A stretch of DNA of 64,000 bases from DASRAA01 sp963814165 (GTDB lineage Bacteria; Acidobacteriota; Terriglobia; Terriglobales; Acidobacteriaceae), in contig CAWFBW010000007.1 in NCBI GenBank assembly GCA_963814165.1, positions 558,001 through 622,000 on the forward strand, written 5' to 3'. A program made the translations under genes and the position numbers. Positions 16,255 to 24,569 of the stretch are shown here, piece by piece; positions within the stretch are counted from its first letter, which is position 1; every line of letters starts with the position of its first letter. The notes under the pieces are model-generated. The model made no database searches. It was not told the DNA's origin and worked only from the letters and a program-made list of their open reading frames with translations.

Positions 16255-17704
16255 ATGTCATCCGCATTCGAAGGGCTGGAACCGAAAGATCTTGTGGAAG
16301 CATTTTGCCGTGCTGGCGGCGACGCCGCGGGCATCAACCAAAGAAGCGGCAGCGCGCACCTATGTCCTGGAACAGGCCAAGAAGCTGGGGCTGGAAGCTA
16401 CGCAGGATGCCGCCGGAAACGTCGTGGTGCGCAAGCCGGCGCGTCCGGGACGCGAGAAGGCAACGCCGACGCTGCTGCAAGGGCATCTCGACATGGTCTG
16501 CGAAAAGAACGAAGGCACCCCGCACAATTTCGATACTGATCCGATTGACGTGTGGCGCGACGGCGACTGGCTTAAGGCGCGAGGCACGACGCTGGGCGCC
16601 GACAATGGCGTGGGCGTGGCGGCGGGGCTGGCGGTAATGGAGAGCACCGACATCGCGCATGGTCCGCTAGAGTTTGTGTTCACCATCGATGAAGAGACCG
16701 GACTGACCGGGGCGGCGGAGTTTAAGGGCGGTGTACTGAAGTCGAAGTACTTTTTGAACCTCGACAACGAAGAGACAGGAACGCTGTGTATCGGATGCGC
16801 CGGCGGGGTGAAGACCATCGGACGGCGGAAGGTGGCGTTCACCAAGGCTGCGGGAGATGGGGCGTGGCGGGTGAAGGTGTCGGGGCTGAAGGGCGGACAC
16901 TCGGGCGTGGACATTCACCAGGGGCGCGGCAATGCGCTGCGGGTGCTGGGCACGGTGCTGCAGCAGGTGACCGGAAGCTTGCCGGTGGGCGTGGCTGCGG
17001 TTAACGGCGGGAGTGCGCAGAACGCGATTCCGCGCGAGGCTTCGGCAGTAGTGGTGGGAGCGGCAGCGAAAGAAGGCGAGCTCAGGTCGCTGCTGGCCAA
17101 GTGCGAGGCGGAGTGGAAGGCCGACCTGGGAGGGTTCGATCCGGGGCTGGAGATTACGGCGGAGAAGGCAGCCGTACCCGACAAGGTGCTGGATGCGGCC
17201 GACGCGAAGCGGATCATTGACCTGCTGGTCACTCTGCCGCACGGGGTGATTGCGATGAGCCCCGACGTTCCGGGGTTGGTGCAGAACTCGACCAACCTCG
17301 CGGTGGTGTCGGTCAATGGCGACGTGGCGGAGATCATCACCAGCCAACGGAGTGCGATCGAGGCAAGCCGCAATGCGCTGGCGCGGATGCTGGCGACGGG
17401 GTTCGGGCTGGCCGGGTTTGAGGCAGAACACAGCGGGAATTATCCGGGATGGAAGCCGGAGCCGGAAAGCGAGATCGTGAAAGCCTTGCAGTCTGCCCAC
17501 GAAACGGTATTTGGAAAACCCGCGAAGTTAATTGCCATGCACGCCGGACTGGAGTGCGGAGTGATTGGCGAAAAATATCCGGGGATGCAGATGATTTCGT
17601 TTGGACCGACGATTGTGGATCCTCATAGCCCGAACGAGCGGGTACAGATTTCGACCGTAGAGAGCTTTTGGAAGCTGCTGAAGGAAGCGCTGGAGAAAAT
17701 CTAG
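16255..17704 (+). CDS. pepD: Aminoacyl-histidine dipeptidase, M20 family (one frameshift)
   Basis: The product, 482 residues after correction, matches PepD, which cleaves beta-Ala-His and other dipeptides. The start ATG at 16255 follows GAGGGAG and gives MSSAFEGLEPKDL, the family N-terminus. The frame then breaks at about 16293, where one extra base (CTTGTGG for CTGTGG) must be skipped to reach WKHFAVLAATPRASTKEAA. Metal-site motifs follow: LLQGHLDMVCEK, TTLGADNGVGVAAG, DEETGLTGA and, near the end, MHAGLECGVIGEKYPG. The rest of the gene is intact, so a sequence error is as likely as true decay. The last four bases overlap the convergent gene. Confidence 0.9.
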
Positions 17705-18156
17705 CTGGCGACCAACTGAGTGGACGCCAAATTCTTGGAACGGCGGCGTTCGGCGAGCGCCGCCTGAATAAATGTGACCTCGCGGCTGAGCAGATCGGCC
17801 GCTTCGCGACATAGCTCGGGCTGCGCGGTCATCAGGTCCAGAAAAGCCTGCGTGCCGACGTGCACAACCTCGGCGGTGGTCGTGGCGATGGCGCCCAAAC
17901 TGTAAGGATGTCCGGTAAAGGTAGACGGCACGCCGAGAAGCGAGTTGGAAGCGAAGATGCGGTCCAACTTGGGATAATCCCTAACGTACATGCGCACCTT
18001 GCCCTTGACGATGAGGTAGACCCCCTGGTTTTTCTGGTCCACGTCGAAAATAACCTGCTGAGGAGCAAACTGCTTGAGAGTACCTGCGCTCAACAGGGAT
18101 TTCTTGAGCGTGGCGGACACTTTCAGAATGTTGGCTTTGGATCCCACACTTTGCAT
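17701..18156 (-). CDS. Cyclic-nucleotide-binding-domain protein without DNA-binding domain
   Basis: This 151-residue protein is a single cNMP-binding beta-roll: TLKQFAPQQVIFDVDQKNQG, VYLIVKGKVRMYVRD, then LLGVPSTFTGHPYSLGAIAT and a long C-terminal helix (QAFLDLMTAQPELCREAADL). It has no helix-turn-helix after the roll, unlike CRP/FNR. The phosphate-binding Arg of true cAMP binders (GE...RSA) is not obvious, so the ligand is uncertain. It ends in ERRRSKNLASTQLVAS. Divergent from the response regulator gene, with a CRP-type palindrome 33 bases upstream of its start codon. Confidence 0.85.
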   Translation of the reverse strand: MQSVGSKANILKVSATLKKSLLSAGTLKQFAPQQVIFDVDQKNQGVYLIVKGKVRMYVRDYPKLDRIFASNSLLGVPSTFTGHPYSLGAIATTTAEVVHVGTQAFLDLMTAQPELCREAADLLSREVTFIQAALAERRRSKNLASTQLVAS

Positions 18157-18188
18157 TTATTAGTTATGACAAACCTCTGAGAATGTGG

Positions 18189-18206
18189 CTGTGATTCGAG
18201 TCACAG
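18189..18206. promoter_or_regulatory. CRP-type operator (perfect palindrome)
   Basis: CTGTGA-TTCGAG-TCACAG is a perfect inverted repeat with 6-base spacing and matches the CRP consensus TGTGA-N6-TCACA. It lies between two divergent signalling genes, closer to the cNMP-binding protein gene. Confidence 0.7.
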
Positions 18207-18402
18207 GTGGTTGTGAAGCAAAAACAATCTCACCGAGATGCTGCCCGGCATGTACGGCCAAAGTGGGGAAGGCGGGCATCGCATCCGAAATGGGACACTT
18301 CCAATTTGGAACGGGAATCACTGGATTGCGAAGGCTGTTTGGGGGATTTCCACGGCCCAACCGGGACGAGAGTGACGTTAAGAGTAGGGACAAGGTTCCG
18401 TT

Positions 18403-19089
18403 ATGCGAATTCTGGTGGTTGAAGACGACGCCCCGCTGGCGAGTTTTCTGAGCAATGGCCTGGAAGCAGAGCACTATGCCGTGGATGTGGCACCGGACGG
18501 CGAGGAAGCGCGCTGGCTGGCGAGCGAGTGCGAATACGATCTGATGTTGCTGGATCTGAACCTGCCCAAGCTGGATGGAATCTCATTGTTGCGAGTCATA
18601 CGGCCGAGGAAGCCTTCTCTTCCCGTGCTGGTACTAACGGGCCGCAATCGGATTGAAGACAGGGTGCAAGCTCTGGACTCGGGCGCGGATGACTGCCTGC
18701 TGAAGCCATTCTCGTTTACCGAGCTTTCAGCGCGGGTGCGGGCGCTCATGAGGAGGCGACCGCTGACAGCAGAACTAGTACTGAAAGTCGGCGACCTGGA
18801 ACTGAACCGGGTGGAACGCACGGTGAGGCGGGCGGGAAAGCGGATTGAGTTGACCTCCAAAGAGTTCGGGGTGCTGGAGTACCTGGTTCGGAATGCGGGA
18901 CATCGGATCACGCGCAACATGATTGTGGAGCACGTGTGGAACCTGTCGTTCGATACGGGAACGAACGTGGTGGATGTGTATATCAACTATCTGCGCAAGA
19001 AAGTGGATGAGGGATTCAGTCCGAAACTGATTCACACGGTGCGCGGCGTCGGGTATGAGATACGGAACCCGTCGGAGGTCATGGCATGA
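18403..19089 (+). CDS. OmpR-family response regulator
   Basis: This 228-residue protein has a receiver domain (MRILVVEDDAPLASFL; phosphoacceptor Asp51 in LLDLNLPKLDG; Lys in LLKPFSFTEL) and a complete winged-helix output domain (RIELTSKEFGVLEYLVRNAG ... NVVDVYINYLRKKVDEG ... LIHTVRGVGYEI). It overlaps the next small gene by four bases (ATGA), so the two are translationally coupled. No full-length histidine kinase is adjacent. A paralogue that lost the end of its output domain is encoded at 46601-47233. Confidence 0.95.
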   Translation: MRILVVEDDAPLASFLSNGLEAEHYAVDVAPDGEEARWLASECEYDLMLLDLNLPKLDGISLLRVIRPRKPSLPVLVLTGRNRIEDRVQALDSGADDCLLKPFSFTELSARVRALMRRRPLTAELVLKVGDLELNRVERTVRRAGKRIELTSKEFGVLEYLVRNAGHRITRNMIVEHVWNLSFDTGTNVVDVYINYLRKKVDEGFSPKLIHTVRGVGYEIRNPSEVMA

Positions 19090-19373
19090 AAGCAGGAGAA
19101 CTTCGCGGCCTTTCTTCGCAGCCCGGTGGCGACGAGTATCTCACTGAAGCATTGCACGGGATGAGTCAACCGCTGACCACGCTGGAATGTGGCCTCGAGC
19201 TGGCGATTCGATACGACACAAGCCTGGAGCAGGTGCGTCATCGGTTGAAGGTCCTGCTGGAAGCGGCACAAGTGCTACACCAGAGGATGCTGGAGTTTCG
19301 GATGCTGCGGGATACGCCCACTCTGGCGAACCGCGGGGGCAGCGTCGGGCCGGACAAATCTTCGGTTGAGTAA
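19086..19373 (+). CDS. Free-standing HisKA-like dimerisation/phosphotransfer domain
   Basis: This 95-residue protein is coupled to the response regulator by an ATGA overlap. Residues 20-60 resemble the H-box and first helix of histidine kinases: LTEALHGMSQPLTTLECGLE, with His24 and Pro29 at the H-x4-P spacing of HExxTP. A second helix follows (EQVRHRLKVLLEAAQVLHQR). There is no ATP-binding domain, no TM segment and no sensor domain. It may pass phosphate to or from the adjacent regulator, or act as a dimerisation or phosphatase partner. This reading is from motif spacing only. Confidence 0.6.
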   Translation: MKAGELRGLSSQPGGDEYLTEALHGMSQPLTTLECGLELAIRYDTSLEQVRHRLKVLLEAAQVLHQRMLEFRMLRDTPTLANRGGSVGPDKSSVE

Positions 19374-19987
19374 TCGAGGGTCACAGCAACCTCGCCGTAC
19401 CGTCCGAGGTCGCAGGCGATTCTCAACAAGCTGCGGTGAGCGCCGGAAAGCAGATCCCTCGGTCACCGAGGCGACCTCGTAATGACAATCGTAAAACTCT
19501 AAGGCGCGATTGAAGTCGGGCCGTTTCCGCACCCCAAAAGCGATGAGTTTCTTGACTCTATAGAACCGTGCCCGTTGCAGTTGCATCTGTTGACAAATTC
19601 CTAACAACTTCTAACCCACAACTAAGAGCGCTCTAAGGTTCAGGTACTACAACGTGGGACATGAGGCGATCCGCCCATGCCTGTCCCACGGCCTCGGCTG
19701 CCGAACCGGTGGCAGGCGGAGGTGCGTGCGGGCGATTGATCCGCAGCCGGCCGTCCGCGCCGGGTTGAAGGTCCCTCCCTCAGCACCACCCGGCAGAGCA
19801 GAAGCAGCACTCCTGTACCTGCACACGAGTGGACGACTGCAAACGACGGACCAGACACTGTCATTCTGCACCAAATAGAGCGCTTCCTTAGTTCGTCTCC
19901 CGTCTTCTGCCAGTTGCCGCGAAATCCCTGGCCGGCTGCCACTGCCGACGATTTTCAGATGCGCAGCCGTGAATTGGAGGCGACCCC
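19374..19987. other. Intergenic stretch with a large hairpin
   Basis: I see no convincing gene. At 19653-19690 a 9-bp perfect inverted repeat (CGTGGGACA / TGTCCCACG) encloses a smaller GGCG/CGCC stem. No T tract follows the hairpin. It lies about 300 bases upstream of the sigma factor gene. Confidence 0.45.
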
Positions 19988-20717
19988 ATGCAACCCCCGA
20001 CTATCGATACGCCCGCACCACGCTCGGAAGAGGAATTCCAGCAGATTGTGCTGGAGCAGATGCCACAGGTGAAGTACATTGCACGCCGAATCCACGAACA
20101 CCTGCCGCAACATGTACCGTTTGAAGACTTGGTGCAGGCCGGAATGGTGGGCCTGATCGATGCCCTCAATAAGTTTGATTCAGCGAAAGAACGTCAAGTT
20201 CGCGTCGTATGCGAAGTTTCGTATTCGGGGAGCAATCCTCGACAGCCTGCGGGAGAATGACTGGAGCCCGCGGGACTTGCGCCGGAAGTCGCGGCAGATC
20301 GATACCGTCATGCAGAAGCTGCGGACGGAGTTGGGACGCAATGCCTCGGAGCCGGAGATGGCCGAAGCACTCGGGCTGTCACTGGAGGAGTTCCAGTCAC
20401 TCACCAATGAAATTCGCGGATTGGAGATCAGCAGCCTGCAATGCGACCTGAACGAGGACGGACAGGACACGGACCTGGCGCAGAACATCCCGGGGCCACC
20501 GGACGAAGATCCACTCACGCTGTGCGTCAAAGGTGAGATCGAGGGCCGCTTACAGAATGCGATAGCGAAACTGCCCGAGCGGGAGCAACAGGTGCTGATG
20601 CTGTACTACCAGCAGGAACTGACCATGCGAGAAGTCGGCGAACTGATGGGAGTGGGTGAATCGCGGGTGTCACAGATTCACAGCCTGGCGGTGAAACACC
20701 TGCGGGCGGAGATGTAG
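19988..20717 (+). CDS. RNA polymerase sigma factor of the FliA/SigB (sigma-70 group 3) type (one frameshift)
   Basis: Corrected, the protein is about 242 residues. Region 2 reads VKYIARRIHEHLPQHVPFED, LVQAGMVGLIDALNKFDSAK, then NVKFASYAKFRIRGAILDSL after the break. Region 3 follows (RNASEPEMAEALGLSLEEFQ) and region 4 is AIAKLPEREQQVLMLYYQQE with the HTH LTMREVGELMGVGESRVSQI. The break is one extra base at about 20187-20189 (GCGAAAGAACGTC). Both halves are fully conserved, so a sequence error is possible. FliA-like factors direct flagellar or stress genes. An upstream GGAGG-like site (TGGAGGCGACCCC) sets the start. Confidence 0.9.
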
Positions 20718-20813
20718 AAAGTTGTCAGTTGCCGGTTGTCGGTTATCGGAAGTCGTTTCCGAGTTTCGATTGGGCACCGGAGCGATCCGCCCCGCCGCCA
20801 GTATGAGTGGATG

Positions 20814-20846
20814 GGCCGCCCGTGCTGACGGGCGGCCTAACTTTTT
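20814..20846 (+). terminator. Rho-independent terminator after the sigma factor gene
   Basis: A perfect 10-bp stem (GGCCGCCCGT / ACGGGCGGCC) with a GCTG loop is followed by TAACTTTTT. It starts about 97 bases after the sigma factor stop. Confidence 0.85.
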
Positions 20847-20888
20847 GCAGCACGACACAACAATCGTTGGTATTTACGGGGCACGCAG

Positions 20889-23289
20889 GTGTTAGGATGG
20901 CGGGCTGGTGCATGTGTGCCGCACCACAGTCCAATATCGGGGGAATCAGACTTTGGTCCGTCATTCCGAGCTCTATCTTTCACTGTTCTCGCTAAGGTCG
21001 CAATCCTGGTCGCAAGCCTGCTGTTGAGCCCGGCGTTCTCGCGGGCACAAACCACCAAACTCACCGCCGAGCAGCGCGCTGATGCGCTGCTGAAGCAGAT
21101 GACGCTGGAGGAGAAGATCGGGCAGCTCAACCAAGCGGGCGCCCTACAGTTACCGGCAGGGTACCGGGTGCTGCCTCCGGCCGAGGAACAAGTGCGCAGA
21201 GGGCTGGCGGGATCGGTCCTCTGGGTGTCGGAGCCGGCGGCAATCAACGGCTGCAAAAGATCGCGGTTGGACGGAATCGCGACTGCATATTCCTCTGCTG
21301 ATCGGGCTGGACGTGATTCACGGCTACCACACGATTTTCCCGCCTCCGCTGGCGATGTCGGCGACATGGGACCCGGCACTGGTGGAACGGGTACAAACTG
21401 ATCGCGGCGCGAGAAGCGAGAGCGGCGGGCATCAATTGGACGTTTGCGCCCATGGTGGACATTGCGCGCGATGCACGCTGGGGACGCATGGTGGAGGGCG
21501 CGGGAGAAGATCCGTATCTCGGGGCAATCATGGCGAAGGCGCAGGTGCGGGGATTCCAGGGGCCGGAGCTGGGCGCGCCGGGCCACGTGCTGGCATGCGT
21601 GAAGCACTTTGCAGCCTACGGCGCGGCTGATGGCGGACGCGACTACGATTCGTCCTACGTAGCAGACGATTTGCTGTGGAACGTGTACTTTCCTCCCTTC
21701 AAGGCAGCGGTTGACGCCGGCGTGGGCAGCCTGATGAGCGCCTATATGGACTTGAATTCCGTTCCGGCGACCGGCAACTATTTTCTGCTGCATGATGTGC
21801 TGCGCGAGGATTGGAAGTTCAATGGCTTCGTGGTGAGCGATGCCATGGCAGTCCGGAGCCTGATTACGCACGGGTATGCGCGCAACCCCGAAGACGCGGC
21901 GTACCTGGCGTTCCATGCCGGCGTGAACATGGATATGGCGAGCTACACGTACCTGAATGAGCTTCCAAAGCTGGTAAAAGCTGGTCGTATCACCGAGGCG
22001 CAACTTGATGCCATGGTCAGACCGATGCTCGTCGCCAAGTTCAAGCTTGGGTTGTTTGAGAACGCGTATGTCGATGAGTCGAAGATTGCCGGTGTGTTGA
22101 ACGATCCGGCGAGCGCCGCAGCTCGCGCGCGAGGCGGCGCAGAAGTCGATGGTGCTGCTGAAGAATGACGGCGGAATGCTGCCGCTGGACAAGTCGGGCG
22201 AGAAGTACAAGTCGATTGCGGTGATTGGTCCGGTGGCGGATTCAGGTCCGGCACAGGTGGGGTTCTGGGGCGGGATGATTACCGGCGGGCAATGACGTGG
22301 TCACGGTGATTGCGGGAATCAAGGCAAAGGTGGGTTCCGGCGTTCGCGTCGAGTATGCGAAGGGGCCGAACATCCGGAGAGAGATTCCGTCGAACTTTGA
22401 GGGGATGCAGAGCATCAAGTTGCACGACCAGCCAGCGCAGAGTGCAGCCGGACGCGCAGGCCGCGTTTGATGAGGCGGTGGCGACGGCGAAACGTTGCGA
22501 CCTGGCGGTGCTGGTGTTGGGTGAAGAAGCATTGATGGCGGGCGAGGCGGCTTCGAACTCGTCGCTGCGACTCGCGGGACGGCAGCAGGAGTTGCTGGAG
22601 GCGGTAGTCGCAACAGGCAAGCCGGTGGTGCTGGTGTTGATCAATGGGCGGCCGCTGAACATCGCATGGGCGGCGGAGCATGTGCCGGCGATTCTGGAAG
22701 CGTGGGAGCCGGGCTCACAGGGCGGAAATGCGGTGGCGGATGTGCTGTTCGGGGATGCGAATCCAGGCGGAAAGTTGACGGTGACATGGCCGACGCAGCG
22801 CGGGGCAGGAACCGCTGTATTACGCGCACACTCTTACGCATGAGCCGGAGACGGATCCGAAGTTCAAGTCGCGCTACCAGGACATAAAGAGCACGCCGCT
22901 GTATCCGTTTGGGTACGGGCTGAGTTACACGAAGTTTGCGGTGAGCAACCTTCATGTGGACAAACGCTACGGCGAAGATCGGCGAGAACATCGGCGTTGC
23001 GGTGGATGTGCAGAACACGGGCAGCGTCGCGGGCGATGAAGTGGTGCAGTTGTACATTCATCAACAGTCGGGTAGCGCGTCGCGTCCGGTGCGGCAGTTG
23101 AAGGGGTTTGAGAAGGTCGCGCTAGCGCCGGGCGAAAAGAAGACAGTAAAGTTTACGCTTGGGAAAGATGAGCTGACGTACTGGAGCCCGTCGGAAAAGA
23201 AATGGGTGGTGGAGCCGGCGGTGTTCGACGTGTGGGCGGGCGAGGATTCTACGGCGACGTCGCACGGGAGCTTTGAAGTGGTCCAGTAA
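20889..23289 (+). pseudogene. GH3 beta-glucosidase (BglX type) broken by many frameshifts
   Basis: Joining frames gives a near-complete GH3 enzyme of about 800 residues: LTAEQRADALLKQMTLEEKI at the N-terminus, IPLLIGLDVIHGYHTIFPPP, MVDIARDARWGRMVEGAGED, VKHFAAYGAADGGRDY, the nucleophile segment FNGFVVSDAMAVRSLITHGY, then the C-terminal GH3 domain (RCDLAVLVLGEEALMAGEAA) and fibronectin-III-like end (YPFGYGLSYTKFAVSNLHVD). At least seven breaks occur, at about 21252-21275, 21399, 22125, 22285, 22440, 22810 and 22965. Residues between breaks are well conserved. It would cleave beta-glucosides in the periplasm. The start is unclear; a leader (ILVASLLLSPAFSRAQ) is present. Confidence 0.85.
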
Positions 23290-23370
23290 TCTGGATCCCA
23301 GGGTTGTTTCCATAAGAGGCGCGCGAACCTTGGGCACCAGCCGAGGTTGAGGTGACGCAGTCATTCGGAT

Positions 23371-23401
23371 CCCACAATTGCCAACCGAAGGCAACTGTGG
23401 G
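23371..23401. repeat. Small hairpin repeat upstream of the M19 gene
   Basis: CCCACAATTGCC pairs with GGCAACTGTGGG (one mismatch) around a 7-base loop. It ends 11 bases before the start codon of the dipeptidase, in the place a ribosome binding site would be. It resembles the hairpin at 16176-16200. Confidence 0.55.
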
Positions 23402-23412
23402 CACCCATTCAT

Positions 23413-24531
23413 ATGCACAATCGAAGAGAGTTTCTGAGGACGATGGGGCAGGCTGCGGCAGTGGCGGCGGTAGCTCCGAGTTTGCTGGCGAATGCGGCGG
23501 AGCAATTCCCTGCGGACATTGCGTCGCTGTATCGCAAGAGCGTGGTGATCGATACGCTGTGCGGACCGTTTACAGGCGACGATGCGCTGCCGGATGCCGC
23601 GCTGGTCGACACCGTGCGGAAGTCGGGCATCACGGCAATCAACTTCACGATTTCCGCACCGACATTCGAAGGAACGATTGACAACCTCGCCTATGTGGAT
23701 GCGTTGGTGGAGCAGTCGCCAGACGTGTTCATGGTGGTGCGGCAGTATTCGGACATCGCGACGAGCCAAGAGTGAGGGAAAGATCGGGATCATGCCTGGA
23801 TTCCAGTACACGCAGTTCCTGGAAGCTGAACCGTCACGGATCGAGACGTTTCGGCGGCTGGGGGTGCGGATCATGCAGCTCACCTACAACAACCGCAGCG
23901 ACTTCGGCGACGGCTGTCTGGAACCGGGCAATGCTGGGCTGAGCAAGGCCGGACTTGCAGCGGTAAGGAAGATGAACGAGATCGGCGTGGCAATTGACCT
24001 GAGCCACAGCGGGTACCGCACAACGTCGGAAGCGATTGCCGCGTCGAAGAAGCCGGTGCTGATTTCGCACTCGGGGTGCGCGTCGATTTATGCGCATCCG
24101 CGAAACAAGCCGGACGAGATCATGAAAACGCTGGCCGACAAGGGCGGTTATTTCGGTGTGTATTTGATGCCATATCTGGTAGCGTCGCCGACGGTGCCGA
24201 CACGGGAACACGTGATCAACCATGTGTTGGGGCGATCAATATTTGCGGCGCGGACCATGTGGGCATTGGGTCGGATGGATCGATTCAAGCGGTGAAGCTC
24301 ACGCCGGAACAACAGAAGGCGTTTGACGAGGACATCGCGCGACGAAAGAAGCTGGGCATCGGAGCGCCTGGGGAAGACCGGTATCCCTATGTGTCGGATC
24401 TCACGGGCCCCGATCACATGGAGGTCATCGCGTGGGAATTGCAGAAGCGGGGGCAGCCGGCGGCGGTGATTGAGAAGGTGCTGGGAGCAAACTTTCAACG
24501 CATCATTGGGGAGATTTGGGGGACGGCGTGA
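23413..24531 (+). CDS. Membrane dipeptidase, peptidase M19 (two compensating frameshifts)
   Basis: The protein is about 372 residues. It starts with a Tat-type signal (NRREFLRTMGQAAAVAAVAP). M19 landmarks follow: VVIDTLCGP, GIMPGFQYTQFLEAEPSRIE, RIMQLTYNNRSDFGDGC, VAIDLSHSGYRTTSEAI, KPVLISHSGCASIY and, in the last part, CGADHVGIGSDGS. One extra base at about 23763 and one missing G at about 24231 shift the middle third out of frame; the two cancel. Renal-dipeptidase-like enzymes hydrolyse dipeptides, some with D-residues. It follows the GH3 gene by 120 bases, and the next gene starts within 40 bases of its end. Confidence 0.88.
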
Positions 24532-24569
24532 CAAGACAAAGCAGCCGCGGATTTGCACGGATGACACGG

